From: Blastococcus xanthinilyticus
Lineage (GTDB): Bacteria; Actinomycetota; Actinomycetes; Mycobacteriales; Geodermatophilaceae
NCBI RefSeq assembly: GCF_008124835.1
Contig: NZ_VNHW01000007.1
Location: 1 to 64,000 of the forward strand
Direction of reading: 5' to 3'
DNA: 64,000 nucleotides
The notes under the pieces were generated by a model that was not told the origin of the DNA, searched no databases, and worked only from the letters and a program-made list of their open reading frames with translations. Position numbers and translations under genes: made by a program. Of the stretch, positions 9,020-16,831 are shown piece by piece. Position 1 is the first letter of the stretch. The number at the start of each line of letters is the position of its first letter.

Positions 9020-9486
9020 CCGCTGACCGTCATGGTGCCCACCTGCCCCAGCGCGATGTGGAAGGTGCAGGCGAACGGGTACTCGCCGGGTGTCTCGACG
9101 TCGAACTCGATCGTCACCTCCTGCCCGGGGGCGAGGAAGTCGATGCCCGCGCCGATCGGCGCGGGCAGCTCCTCGTCGGTGAACTCCAGGTTGTGCGTCA
9201 GCTGCTCGGCCTCGTTCACCACGGTCAGCCGCACCGGGCCGGGGTCCACGGTGAAGGAGTCGGGGTAGAACTCGTAGTCGTCGCGGGTCGCGACGGTGAC
9301 CTCCTGGACGCCGTCCTCGGCCACGGTGACCTCGCCCAGGCCCTCGGTGGCGGCGGGAGCCGCCGGCGCCGGGTCCTCGCCGCACCCGCTCAGCAGGACC
9401 AGCGCCGCGGCGACCGCGACGGCCTTCTTGCAGGGGCCCACCGCGAGCCTGCGCGCGATGGGGGGCAAGGAGGTCCTCCTGGTCAT
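9016..9486 (-). CDS. Cupredoxin-domain lipoprotein
   Basis: A 156-residue exported protein: basic N-terminus, hydrophobic stretch, then lipobox LLSGC near residue 35. The mature part is a single cupredoxin fold with likely type 1 copper ligands His in LTHNLEF and Cys-x2-His...Met in CTFHIALGQVGTM. Such proteins carry electrons or bind copper at the outer face of the membrane. It overlaps both neighbours by 4 nt (ATGA with NUDIX, GTGA with marP) although mycobacterial counterparts of this operon have no such gene, so it is a lineage-specific insertion into the operon. Confidence 0.82.
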   Translation of the reverse strand: MTRRTSLPPIARRLAVGPCKKAVAVAAALVLLSGCGEDPAPAAPAATEGLGEVTVAEDGVQEVTVATRDDYEFYPDSFTVDPGPVRLTVVNEAEQLTHNLEFTDEELPAPIGAGIDFLAPGQEVTIEFDVETPGEYPFACTFHIALGQVGTMTVSG

Positions 9487-10244
9487 CGGGGCCGAACCGT
9501 ACGCGTCGCCGGCCCGTCGGGCGCGGGATCGGCCACCGTCGGCGCGGCGCCGTCGCTCGCCGGGTCGTCGTCACCGGAGCCGGGCAGCGTGTACGGGCGC
9601 AGCCGCTCGGGGTCGATCGGCCGGACGTCGGCGGCGTTCCACGGCCGGGTCAGGCCCGCGGCCTCGAGGACGGCGTCCAGCAGGCCGGCGGTGAAGCCCC
9701 ACACCTCCATGCCGGCGACGCAGAACGCCGGCCCGACGTAGCCGGCCGGGTGCCGCACGCGGTACCGGTTGGCCGGGTCGACGAGGTCGGCCAGCGGCAC
9801 CCGCGCCACCCTGGCCACCTCGTCCGGGTCGCCGACCGTGACGTCCCGGGGGTCGTCCCACCAGCCGACGACGGGTACGACGAGCCGGTTCGACGGCGGC
9901 AGGAACAGCTCCTGGAGCGTGGCCACGACCCGCACGCCGTCGGGATCGATGCCCGCCTCCTCGTGCGCCTCGCGCAGCGCGGTGCCCACCGGGAAGTCGT
10001 CCCCCGGATCGACCCCGCCCCCGGGGAACGCCGGCTGACCGGCGTGGCTGCGCAGGTGCGATGCCTTCTCGATGAGCAGCACGTCGGGGCCCCGCGGACC
10101 CTCGCCGAACAGGATGAGGACGGCGGAGCGCCGGGCGGTGCGGGTCGCCTGGGTCATCCGGTGCCGCAGCGGGAGGTCGTCGGCCCGCTCGATCAGCCGC
10201 AGCAGGTACTCCGGCAGGCCCGCGGCGGCGGGCTGGGCGGTCAC
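9483..10244 (-). CDS. NUDIX hydrolase, coenzyme A pyrophosphatase type
   Basis: A 253-residue NUDIX protein. LRSHAGQPAFPGGGVDPGD followed by TALREAHEEAGI matches the CoA-specific subgroup (LRxHxGQxxFPGG before the REx2EExG box), enzymes that split CoA or its derivatives to 4'-phosphopantetheine and 3',5'-ADP. The first acidic position of the NUDIX box is Asp rather than Glu. A long disordered C-terminal tail (GSGDDDPASDGA...) is present. GTG 10244 overlaps the TlpA stop; the stop overlaps the cupredoxin ATG. Positionally equals Rv3672c. Confidence 0.88.
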   Translation of the reverse strand: MTAQPAAAGLPEYLLRLIERADDLPLRHRMTQATRTARRSAVLILFGEGPRGPDVLLIEKASHLRSHAGQPAFPGGGVDPGDDFPVGTALREAHEEAGIDPDGVRVVATLQELFLPPSNRLVVPVVGWWDDPRDVTVGDPDEVARVARVPLADLVDPANRYRVRHPAGYVGPAFCVAGMEVWGFTAGLLDAVLEAAGLTRPWNAADVRPIDPERLRPYTLPGSGDDDPASDGAAPTVADPAPDGPATRTVRPR

Positions 10245-10813
10245 AGCTGCACCCCGAGGTGCTCGCCGACCAGCGCGCGCAGCTCCTCGAGCGAGGCGAC
10301 CGGGCCGGTCTGGGTGTGCACCAGCGCGCCGTCGGCGTCCAGGAAGTAGGTGAACGGGAGCACGTTGATGCCGAGCTCGGCCATCAGCTCCCCGGTGCCG
10401 TCGTAGGCGCTGGGGAACGTGACCCCGGCGTCCTCGGCGAACGAGCCGGCCTGCGGCAGCCCGTCCCTGCTGATGACCCCGACCACCCGCACCTGCTCGC
10501 CGGCGAGCTCGGCGAAGTCCTGCAGGACCGGCATCTCCTCGCGGCACGGCGGGCACCAGCTCCCCCACAGGTTCACCACCGTCGGGACGCCCGGCGCGCG
10601 GGCGAGGTCGAGCGAGCCGCCGCCGGGGCAGTCGAAGGCCAGCGCCGGCAGCCGCTCAGCGCCGGCGGCCTCCGCGTCGGGCTGCTCGGGGCAGGGGACC
10701 AGCGACGTGGCCGCGCTGGTCGCGGGGGCGCCCTCCGCGGCTTCCTCGCCGGCGGTGCAGCCGGACAGCAGCAGCGCGAGCGCCGCCCCGGCCGCGGGCA
10801 GGCCCTGGCGCAT
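10241..10813 (-). CDS. TlpA/ResA-like thiol-disulfide oxidoreductase lipoprotein
   Basis: A 190-residue exported thioredoxin-fold protein. The signal peptide ends in lipobox LLLSGC (residues ~15-20), and the active site is WCPPC in NLWGSWCPPCREEMP near residue 90, with the cis-Pro loop NVLPFTYF near 155. It reduces or isomerises disulfides outside the membrane, for example in cytochrome c maturation. Two further Cys (SLVPC, FDC) precede the domain. ATG 10813 overlaps the nth stop; a GTG one codon upstream is an equally possible start. Corresponds to Rv3673c. Confidence 0.88.
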   Translation of the reverse strand: MRQGLPAAGAALALLLSGCTAGEEAAEGAPATSAATSLVPCPEQPDAEAAGAERLPALAFDCPGGGSLDLARAPGVPTVVNLWGSWCPPCREEMPVLQDFAELAGEQVRVVGVISRDGLPQAGSFAEDAGVTFPSAYDGTGELMAELGINVLPFTYFLDADGALVHTQTGPVASLEELRALVGEHLGVQL

Positions 10814-11613
10814 CACTCGGTGTCCGAGGCGGTCGGGGTCTTCACGAGCTTCAGGGCCACCTCCGGGTCGACCGGGCCGATCCCGAACGACGGGCACCAC
10901 TGGGCCAGACCGCAGGCACCGCAGGCCGCCTTCTTCGCGTGGCAGACCCGCCGCCCGTGGAAGATCACCCGGTGGCTGAAGTCGGTCCACTCCTTCTTCG
11001 GCACGAGCTCGGCGATCTGGGCCTCGACCTTGACCGGGTCGTCGTCGGCGGTCCAGCCGAACCGGCGCACCAGCCGGCCGAAGTGGGTGTCGACGGTGAG
11101 CCCCGGCACGCCGAACGCGTTGCCGAGGACGACGTTGGCGGTCTTGCGGCCCACCCCGGGCAGCGTGACCAGGTCGGCCATCCGGGCGGGCACCTCGCCG
11201 TCGAACCGCTCGACGAGCGCCTGGCTGAGCCCGAGCACGGAGTTCGCCTTCGCCCGGAAGAAGCCGGTGGGCTTGAGGATCGTCTCCAGGTCGGTGCGGT
11301 CGGCGCCGGCGAGGGCGACCGCGTCGGGGTAGCGGGCGAACAGGGTCGGCGTCACCTTGTTCACCATCTTGTCGGTGGTCTGCGCCGAGAGGACGGTGGC
11401 GACCAGCAGCTCGAAGGCGTTGGTGAAGTCGAGCTCGCAGTGCGCGTCGGGGTGGATGACGGCGAGCTCGCGGGCCATCCGCCGGGCCCGGCGGGTGCGC
11501 GCCAGCGGCGTCTCCCCGGGGTCGAACGGCGACGCCCCGGCCAGCGCGGCGCGGGTGGGGCGACGGACCCGGGTGGGGCGTGCGTAGGCCGGTGAGGACG
11601 CGGGTGCGGACAC
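10813..11613 (-). CDS. nth: Endonuclease III
   Basis: A base-excision repair DNA glycosylase/AP lyase of 266 residues. [13 protein letters not shown] and the helix-hairpin-helix [13 protein letters not shown] with the catalytic Lys are followed by the catalytic Asp in VDTHFGR. The [4Fe-4S] loop is C-x6-C-x2-C-x5-C ([17 protein letters not shown]) near residue 225. The start GTG 11613 is chosen because a -10 box TACCCT lies 7 nt upstream, giving a leaderless mRNA. It heads the operon nth-tlpA-NUDIX-cupredoxin-marP, every junction being a short overlap. Equals Rv3674c. Confidence 0.93.
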   Translation of the reverse strand: MSAPASSPAYARPTRVRRPTRAALAGASPFDPGETPLARTRRARRMARELAVIHPDAHCELDFTNAFELLVATVLSAQTTDKMVNKVTPTLFARYPDAVALAGADRTDLETILKPTGFFRAKANSVLGLSQALVERFDGEVPARMADLVTLPGVGRKTANVVLGNAFGVPGLTVDTHFGRLVRRFGWTADDDPVKVEAQIAELVPKKEWTDFSHRVIFHGRRVCHAKKAACGACGLAQWCPSFGIGPVDPEVALKLVKTPTASDTE

Positions 11614-11620
11614 GCGGTCG

Positions 11621-11626
11621 AGGGTA
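11621..11626 (-). promoter_or_regulatory. -10 box of the nth operon (leaderless)
   Basis: TACCCT read on the minus strand (11626 to 11621), 7 nt before GTG 11613. The transcript would begin at or next to the start codon. No convincing -35. Confidence 0.5.
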
Positions 11627-11712
11627 GGCGGCCCTGCTGACGCTCTCCTGCCGTGCCATGATCGGGGACGGATCGCTGCCCCGGTACCACCGACGACGCA
11701 GAGGAGGTCGGG

Positions 11713-11955
11713 ATGGTCGCGCTCAGTGTCATCCTCTTCCCGCCGCTGCTGATCGCCTTCCTGCTGGTCATGGAACGCGTGGAGGAGCCGCTCCGCCGGC
11801 CCGCCTCGCCGCGGGAGGTCAGCGAGTTCCTGAGCACCGCGACGCCCGGTGAGGTCGAGACCCTCGCGTCGTCCGGCATCCGCCGGGCGCTGTCCCGGTG
11901 GCGGATCCGCCGGCACCGCGGCGGCCGCCGGTCGGAGAACCCGCCACTGGTCTGA
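11713..11955 (+). CDS. Small single-pass membrane protein
   Basis: An 80-residue protein with one membrane helix at residues 4-20 ([17 protein letters not shown]), a short acidic linker (ERVEEPL) and a very basic C-terminal half ([17 protein letters not shown]). A strong Shine-Dalgarno (AGAGGAGG) precedes the ATG. It occupies the position of the small membrane protein Rv3675 between nth and crp. No known domain; function unknown. The basic tail would face the cytoplasm if the N-terminus is outside. Confidence 0.7.
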   Translation: MVALSVILFPPLLIAFLLVMERVEEPLRRPASPREVSEFLSTATPGEVETLASSGIRRALSRWRIRRHRGGRRSENPPLV

Positions 11956-12022
11956 CGGGGGATCTCCCCGGCCACGGGGAGGCTCCTCGCCCCATGGGGG
12001 GATGCCGGTCGCCACCGAACGG

Positions 12023-12049
12023 GTGACAGACCGCACAGCCGCCTAGACT
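12023..12049 (+). promoter_or_regulatory. Possible crp promoter
   Basis: TAGACT (12044-12049) is a good -10 box, with a GTGACA (12023-12028) 15 nt upstream as a weak -35. The start would lie near 12056, giving a leader of about 45 nt before the GTG. The interval also carries GC-rich stems. Confidence 0.35.
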
Positions 12050-12101
12050 CGCCAGGGGCGCGGGCATCCCTGCGCCCGAAGACAGTGTGAGAGGACGTGC
12101 A

Positions 12102-12776
12102 GTGGACGAGGTGCTGGCTCAGTCGGGGCTCTTCCAGGGGCTCTCCGAGGACGCGGTGGACCCCGTTCTCAGCCGGCTCGAGACGATCACGTTGCCGCGT
12201 GGCCGGGTGGTCTTCAACGAGGGCGAGCCGGGCGACAGCCTCTACATCGTCATGACCGGCAAGATCAAGCTGTCCCGCCGGTCGCCCGACGGCCGCGAGA
12301 ACGTGCTGGCCGTCATGGGCCCGTCCGACCAGTTCGGCGAGCTGTCGGTGTTCGACCCGGGCCCGCGGACCGCGACCGCCACCGCGGTGACCGACGTCAA
12401 GCTCGCCCGCATGCCGCAGTCGGTGCTGCTGCCCTGGATCGAGGCGCACCCGGAGATCGGCGAGCAGCTGCTGCGCGTGCTGGCGCGCCGGCTGCGCCGC
12501 ACCAACGACTCGGTCGCCGACCTGATCTTCACCGACGTCCCCGGCCGGGTCGCCAAGGCGCTGCTGCAGATGGCCGACCGCTTCGGCAGCCGCGACTCCG
12601 ACGGCCTCCGGGTGAAGCACGACCTGACCCAGGAGGAGCTGGCCCAGCTGGTGGGCGCCTCCCGCGAGACGGTGAACAAGGCGCTGGCCGACTTCGTGCA
12701 CCGCGGCTGGCTGCAGCTGCAGGGCAAGTCCGTCGTCGTCCTCGACGAGGAGCGCCTGCGCCGCCGCGCGCGGTGA
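12102..12776 (+). CDS. crp: cAMP receptor protein, Crp/Fnr family regulator
   Basis: A 224-residue protein, exactly the length of M. tuberculosis Crp (Rv3676) and nearly identical in key segments. The cyclic nucleotide-binding domain covers residues ~10-125 with [10 protein letters not shown] and the phosphate-binding [16 protein letters not shown]. The dimer helix ([13 protein letters not shown]) is followed by the winged helix with recognition helix [13 protein letters not shown] near residue 190. It regulates carbon and energy metabolism genes in response to cAMP. The GTG follows GAGAGGA; the ATG 5 codons upstream (12087) would be a poorer match to the family. Confidence 0.93.
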   Translation: MDEVLAQSGLFQGLSEDAVDPVLSRLETITLPRGRVVFNEGEPGDSLYIVMTGKIKLSRRSPDGRENVLAVMGPSDQFGELSVFDPGPRTATATAVTDVKLARMPQSVLLPWIEAHPEIGEQLLRVLARRLRRTNDSVADLIFTDVPGRVAKALLQMADRFGSRDSDGLRVKHDLTQEELAQLVGASRETVNKALADFVHRGWLQLQGKSVVVLDEERLRRRAR

Positions 12777-12797
12777 GACTGCCTCGGCACGACCGTT

Positions 12798-12844
12798 GAA
12801 CCACAGAGGCCCGGAACCGTCACGGTTCCGGGCCTCTGTGGTTC
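12798..12844. terminator. Bidirectional terminator between crp and NUDIX gene
   Basis: A perfect 23-bp inverted repeat: GAACCACAGAGGCCCGG.. (12798-12820) against its exact complement (12822-12844) around a single central C. It sits between convergent genes, 21 nt after the crp stop and 5 nt before the NUDIX stop, so it can serve both strands. Confidence 0.85.
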
Positions 12845-12849
12845 GACGC

Positions 12850-13656
12850 TCAGGACGGCAGCGCCACGACCATCCGGATGCGGGTGCCGTCGGGGAGCAC
12901 CGCCCACCTGCCGTCGGGGGTCTCCTCGAACGTCGGGCTGATCGGGTGCAGCGGCTCCGGCGGCGAGCCGGCGAGCGCCGCGGCGACGTCGGGGAACGGC
13001 TCGAGCTGGCCGAGGGTGTGGGTCGTCGGCGGCATCATCGGCCGGGTGCCGGCGTGCAGCTCGGCCAGTGCGGCGGCGGGGCTGAGCCAGGTCGCCTCGT
13101 CCGCCTCCCCCGACACGTCGCGGGCCTCCTGGCCGACCGGGAGCGCCGCCGCGAAGAACTTGGTGTCGTAGCGGCGCGGCTCGACCGGCGGGGTGATCCA
13201 GTGCGCGAACGGTCGCAGCAGGTCCGACCGCAGCACCAGACCGCGGTCGGCGAGCAGCTCGGAGAGGGACAGCTCGCGGCTGAGCAGCCCGAGGCGCTGC
13301 TCCTCCCAGTCGTCCCCGGAGACCGATGGCAGGACCCCGCCCACCCCGGCGCCCTCGGCCCGGCCGGCCAGCAGCACGCCGGCCTCCTCGAAGGTCTCCC
13401 GCACCGCGGCGCAGACCAGCTCGCGGGCGGTCCGCTCGTCGCAGCCGAACGCCTCCGCCCACTGCTCCGGCGGAGGCCCCGCCCAGCCGATCTCGGTGTC
13501 GCCGTCCCGGGCGTCCACGCCGCCCCCCGGGTAGGCGGTCATCCCGCCGGCGAACGGCATGCCCCTGGTCCGGCGCAGCAGGTAGACCTCGAGCCCGGGC
13601 GTGCCGTCCCGCAGCAGCAGCACGGTGGCCGCCTGCTTCGGCTCGGTCGGAGTCAT
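12850..13656 (-). CDS. NUDIX hydrolase (NUDT19-like)
   Basis: A 268-residue protein starting MTPTEPKQAATVLLLRDG. MPFAGGMTAYPGGGVDARD followed, after an insertion of about 30 residues, by AAVRETFEEAGVLL forms a split NUDIX box, as in the long NUDT7/NUDT19-like acyl-CoA or nucleotide diphosphatases found beside crp in actinobacteria. The C-terminal part carries a conserved PTTHTLGQLEPF segment. Here it stands where many relatives have a NUDIX plus an MBL-fold hydrolase; the MBL gene is missing. Substrate not determinable. Confidence 0.83.
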   Translation of the reverse strand: MTPTEPKQAATVLLLRDGTPGLEVYLLRRTRGMPFAGGMTAYPGGGVDARDGDTEIGWAGPPPEQWAEAFGCDERTARELVCAAVRETFEEAGVLLAGRAEGAGVGGVLPSVSGDDWEEQRLGLLSRELSLSELLADRGLVLRSDLLRPFAHWITPPVEPRRYDTKFFAAALPVGQEARDVSGEADEATWLSPAAALAELHAGTRPMMPPTTHTLGQLEPFPDVAAALAGSPPEPLHPISPTFEETPDGRWAVLPDGTRIRMVVALPS

Positions 13657-13753
13657 CGCAACGTCCCCCGCGTCAGTGGTGGACCCGGCGCGGGGGCCGG
13701 AGGCCTCCCGCCGGGGACATGGGCAGCGGCTCCCCGTGGGAGGGGACGGCACC

Positions 13754-13821
13754 TGGCCGCGGTGCTGCCGGGAGGGCAGCGGTGTCATGGCCGCGGTGCT
13801 GTCCGGAGGACAGCGATGTCA
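13754..13821 (-). repeat. Tandem 34-bp repeat with hairpins downstream of ridA
   Basis: Unit A (13754-13787) and unit B (13788-13821) are 34 bp each and differ at four positions. Each folds into a hairpin, GCTGCC/GGCAGC in A and GCTGTCC/GGACAGC in B; the change C-to-T in one arm is matched by G-to-A in the other. Unit B ends with the complement of the ridA stop codon, so the repeat arose by duplication of the 3' end of ridA. Likely a tandem terminator. Confidence 0.7.
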
Positions 13822-14301
13822 TGGCCGCAGTTCGACGGTGAGCTCGACCTCGACGGGGGCGCCCAGCGGCAGCTCGGCCACCCCGACGGCGCTGCGGGCG
13901 TGCTGCCCGGCCTCGCCGAAGATCCGGCCGAGCAGCTCGCTCGCGCCGTTCACGACGCGGGGCTGACCGGTGAACCCCTCGACGCTGGCCACGTAGCCGA
14001 CGACGCGCACGATGCGGGCGACGGAGTCCAGGCCGACCAGGTCGTCGACGGCGGCCAGGGCGTTCAGTGCGCACAGCTTGGCGTCCGCGGCCGCGGCCTC
14101 GACATCCACCGAGCCGCCGACCTTGCCGGTGCGGCGCAGGCCACCGTCGACGAAGGGCAGCTGGCCGGACGTGAACACCAGGTTGCCGGTGCGGACGGCG
14201 GGCACGTAGGCGGCGACCGGGGCGGCCACGGCGGGGAGCCGGATGCCGAGCTCGGACAGCCGGGCCTTCCAGCTCTGCGCCGGCGCCGCGGGGGTGGTCA
14301 T
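13819..14301 (-). CDS. ridA: RidA family protein
   Basis: A 160-residue YjgF/YER057c/UK114 family protein. VFTSGQLPFVDGG and the C-terminal PLGAPVEVELTVEL are typical; RidA enzymes deaminate reactive enamine/imine intermediates of amino acid metabolism. The usual catalytic Arg of RidA sensu stricto (in the CxR-like segment) is replaced here by QPRVVNGAS, which suggests a Rid1-7 subgroup rather than canonical RidA. Its ATG overlaps the stop of the DUF4177-like gene (ATGA). Corresponds to Rv3678c. Followed by tandem hairpins. Confidence 0.85.
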   Translation of the reverse strand: MTTPAAPAQSWKARLSELGIRLPAVAAPVAAYVPAVRTGNLVFTSGQLPFVDGGLRRTGKVGGSVDVEAAAADAKLCALNALAAVDDLVGLDSVARIVRVVGYVASVEGFTGQPRVVNGASELLGRIFGEAGQHARSAVGVAELPLGAPVEVELTVELRP

Positions 14302-14468
14302 GCCGGGCGCTTGAGGTAGGCGACCAGCTGCTCGGCCCCGGCGGGACCGGGCAGCACGGTCACGAGCTCCCACCCGTCGACCCCCCACGAGTCGAGGATC
14401 GCCTTGGTGTTGTGCACCAGGAGGGGGATGGTCGCGTACTCCCACTTCTGACGGGCTGGTTCGCTCAT
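14298..14468 (-). CDS. DUF4177-like small protein
   Basis: A 56-residue ORF: starts [19 protein letters not shown] and contains [15 protein letters not shown], then ends VAYLKRPA. The KWEY...WGxxGWELV pattern is the DUF4177 signature. It overlaps ridA by ATGA and corresponds to Rv3678A. A -10 box TAGCGT lies 7 nt before the ATG, so the mRNA is probably leaderless and this small gene leads the ridA operon. Function unknown. Confidence 0.85.
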   Translation of the reverse strand: MSEPARQKWEYATIPLLVHNTKAILDSWGVDGWELVTVLPGPAGAEQLVAYLKRPA

Positions 14469-14475
14469 GGGCGCG

Positions 14476-14481
14476 ACGCTA
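14476..14481 (-). promoter_or_regulatory. -10 box of the DUF4177-ridA operon (leaderless)
   Basis: TAGCGT on the minus strand, 7 nt before ATG 14468. Confidence 0.5.
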
Positions 14482-14529
14482 GCGCAGGGGGTGCCCCGAC
14501 CGGGCGGCGCCGTCGTCCGGTGCCGGGAC

Positions 14530-14583
14530 GGCCGCCCTCCAGGGGCCCGGGCCGGGCCTGCGAGGCCCGGGGGGAGGGCGGCC
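14530..14583. other. Large nested hairpin between divergent operons
   Basis: GGCCGCCCTCC (14530-14540) pairs with GGAGGGCGGCC (14573-14583), and inside lies CCGGGCC-TGCGA-GGCCCGG. The cruciform-capable structure sits just upstream of the arsA -10 box, between the ridA and arsA operons; it may be a regulator site, a DNA structure or a transcription block. Confidence 0.55.
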
Positions 14584-14590
14584 CTTCACC

Positions 14591-14596
14591 TACGCT
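14591..14596 (+). promoter_or_regulatory. -10 box of the arsA-like operon (leaderless)
   Basis: TACGCT, 6 nt before GTG 14603. The mRNA probably starts at the GTG itself. Confidence 0.5.
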
Positions 14597-14602
14597 GGTG
14601 CA

Positions 14603-15607
14603 GTGGCCCCCGAACCGTCCCCCGCACGTCTGCACGTGGTCACCGGGAAGGGCGGGACGGGGAAGACGACCGTCGCCGCCGCCCTGGCCCTGGCCCTCGC
14701 CGCCGACGGGGGGTCGGTGCTGCTGGTGGAGACCGAGGGCCGGCAGGGCATCGCCCAGCTGTTCGACAGCCCACCGCTGCCCTACGAGGAGCGCCGCGTC
14801 GCCGTGGCCCGCGGTGGCGGGGTGGTCAAGGCGCTGGCCATCGACGTCGAAGAGGCGCTGCTCGACTACCTCGACATGTTCTACAACCTCCGGCGGGCCG
14901 GCCGGGCGCTGCGCAAGATGGGCGCGATCGACTTCGCCACCGCCATCGCCCCGGGGCTGCGGGACGTGCTGATCACCGGCAAGGTCAAGGAGGCGGTGAC
15001 CCGCCGCAAGGACGGCCGCCAGGTCTACGACGCGGTGGTCGTCGACGCACCGCCCACCGGCCGGATCACCCGGTTCCTCGGCGTCACCGGGGAGATGTCG
15101 CAGCTGGCGCGGTCGGGCCCGATCAAGACCCAGAGCGACGGCGTCATGGCCGTGCTCCGCTCCCCCCAGACGGCGGTGCACCTGGTGACCCTGCTGGAGG
15201 ACATGCCGGTGCAGGAGACCGCCGACGCGATCGCCGAGCTGCAGGCCGCCGGGCTGCCGATCGGCTCGGTCGTCGTCAACATGGCCGCGGAGCAGGTGCT
15301 GCCGGCCGCAGCCCTCGCCCGCGCCGCGACCGGCGAGCTGACCGGCGCCGACCTCGCCCCCGGGCTCGCCGCCGCCACCCTGCCCGGCGGCGACGAGCTC
15401 GCCGACGCGCTGGCCGCCGAGGTGGTCGAGCACGCCCGCCGGTGGGCCGCCCAGGACGCGCTGCGCGACGAGGTCGAGGCGCTGGGCCGCCCGACCCTGG
15501 AGCTGCCGCTGCTCCCCGGCCCCATGGACCTGGGCTGCCTGTTCGAGCTGGCCGGCCGCCTCGAGGACCACCTGCGCACCAGCGGCGCGACCGGGGTGCC
15601 CGCGTGA
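14603..15607 (+). CDS. ArsA/GET3-family ATPase, first of pair
   Basis: A 334-residue deviant Walker A ATPase ([17 protein letters not shown], residues ~11-27) with [11 protein letters not shown] and a second conserved Asp in [10 protein letters not shown] near 150. It corresponds to Rv3679, half of a pair that in mycobacteria forms the BagA/BagB complex implicated in tolerance to nitric oxide and in carbon metabolism. There are no arsenic genes nearby, so arsenite export is unlikely. GTG 14603 follows a leaderless -10 box. The stop overlaps the second ATPase start (GTGA). Confidence 0.88.
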   Translation: MAPEPSPARLHVVTGKGGTGKTTVAAALALALAADGGSVLLVETEGRQGIAQLFDSPPLPYEERRVAVARGGGVVKALAIDVEEALLDYLDMFYNLRRAGRALRKMGAIDFATAIAPGLRDVLITGKVKEAVTRRKDGRQVYDAVVVDAPPTGRITRFLGVTGEMSQLARSGPIKTQSDGVMAVLRSPQTAVHLVTLLEDMPVQETADAIAELQAAGLPIGSVVVNMAAEQVLPAAALARAATGELTGADLAPGLAAATLPGGDELADALAAEVVEHARRWAAQDALRDEVEALGRPTLELPLLPGPMDLGCLFELAGRLEDHLRTSGATGVPA

Positions 15608-16791
15608 GCGCCCCGCGGCAGGCGCCGGCCATGGACCTCGACGCGCTGATCGCCGACCGGGAGACCCGCATCGTGGTGTGCTGCGGCGCGGGCGGGGTGG
15701 GCAAGACGACCACCTCGGCGGCGCTCGCGCTGGCCGCCGCGGAGGCCGGGCGCACCGTCGTCGTCCTCACGATCGACCCGGCCCGGCGGCTGGCCCAGTC
15801 GCTCGGGCTGGTGGAGCTGGACAACGAGCCGCGGCGGGTGGACGTACCGGGGGCGCCCGGCGAGCTGCACGCGATGATGCTGGACATGAAGCGGACGTTC
15901 GACGACGTCGTCACCGCTCACTCGACGCCCGAGCGCGCCCAGCAGATCCTCGAGAACCCCTTCTACCAGGCGCTCTCCTCGTCCTTCTCCGGGACGCAGG
16001 AGTACATGGCGATGGAGAAGCTGGGCCAGCTGCGGGCCAGCGAGCAGTGGGACCTGATCATCGTCGACACCCCGCCGTCCCGGTCGGCGCTGGACTTCCT
16101 GGACGCGCCCAACCGGATGAGCCGGTTCCTCGACGGCACGATGATCCGGCTGCTCATGGCGCCCAGCCGGACGGGCTTCAAGTTCGCCAGCGCCGGCTTC
16201 CTGCTGTTCAGCCGGATCGTGAGCAAGATCCTCGGCGGCCAGCTGCTGCGCGACATCTCGGCCTTCGTCGCCGCCCTGGACACCATGTTCGGTGGTTTCC
16301 GCGAGCGGGCGACGGCCACCTACGAGCTGCTCCGCCGTCCCGGCACCTGGTTCGTGGTCGTGGCCTCGCCGGAGCCGGACGCGCTGCGCGAGGCCTCCTA
16401 CTTCGTGGACCGGCTCTCGGCCGAGCAGATGCCGCTGGCCGGGCTGGTGCTCAACCGCACCCACCCGCCGGCGACCACCGTGCTGTCGGCGACCCGCGCC
16501 CAGGGCGCGGCCGAGGAGGTGGCCGAGGCCGGGGGCGACGACGCCGCGCTGGCCGCCGCCGCGCTGCAGGTGCACGCCGACCGCATGCAGCAGGCCGCCC
16601 GGGAGCAGCACCTGGCCGACCGCTTCACCAGCGCCCACCCGGAGGTGGCGATGCGCACGGTGCCGGCGGCCGCCGGCGACGTGCACGACCTCGACGGGCT
16701 GCGGGTGATGGCCGAGGCCCTGACCGGGCCGGATGGCGACACGCCGACCGGCACGCCGCGCACGCGCGTGCTCTCCGCGCGCCGCGGCTGA
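15604..16791 (+). CDS. ArsA/GET3-family ATPase, second of pair
   Basis: A 395-residue ATPase with [16 protein letters not shown] near residue 26, [15 protein letters not shown] near 56 and [18 protein letters not shown] near 160. It is the Rv3680 counterpart and is coupled to the first ATPase by a 4-nt overlap, suggesting an obligate heterocomplex. The hydrophobic middle ([19 protein letters not shown]) resembles the client or membrane-interacting region of Get3-like proteins. In mycobacteria whiB4 follows; here the next gene is directly the penicillin-binding protein. Confidence 0.88.
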   Translation: MSAPRQAPAMDLDALIADRETRIVVCCGAGGVGKTTTSAALALAAAEAGRTVVVLTIDPARRLAQSLGLVELDNEPRRVDVPGAPGELHAMMLDMKRTFDDVVTAHSTPERAQQILENPFYQALSSSFSGTQEYMAMEKLGQLRASEQWDLIIVDTPPSRSALDFLDAPNRMSRFLDGTMIRLLMAPSRTGFKFASAGFLLFSRIVSKILGGQLLRDISAFVAALDTMFGGFRERATATYELLRRPGTWFVVVASPEPDALREASYFVDRLSAEQMPLAGLVLNRTHPPATTVLSATRAQGAAEEVAEAGGDDAALAAAALQVHADRMQQAAREQHLADRFTSAHPEVAMRTVPAAAGDVHDLDGLRVMAEALTGPDGDTPTGTPRTRVLSARRG

Positions 16792-16818
16792 CCACGGCGG
16801 CGGCGAGCCGATCCGTCG

Positions 16819-16824
16819 TACCCT
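16819..16824 (+). promoter_or_regulatory. -10 box of the PBP gene (leaderless)
   Basis: TACCCT, 7 nt before ATG 16832, in the 40-nt gap after the second ArsA-like gene. The upstream gene is on the same strand, so this may be an additional internal promoter. Confidence 0.45.
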
Positions 16825-16831
16825 GGCCGCG

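Noticed and set aside
14603..16791. Arsenic resistance operon
   Set aside because: The ArsA-like pair has no arsB, arsC or arsR nearby and matches the Rv3679/Rv3680 pair, which is not an arsenite exporter.
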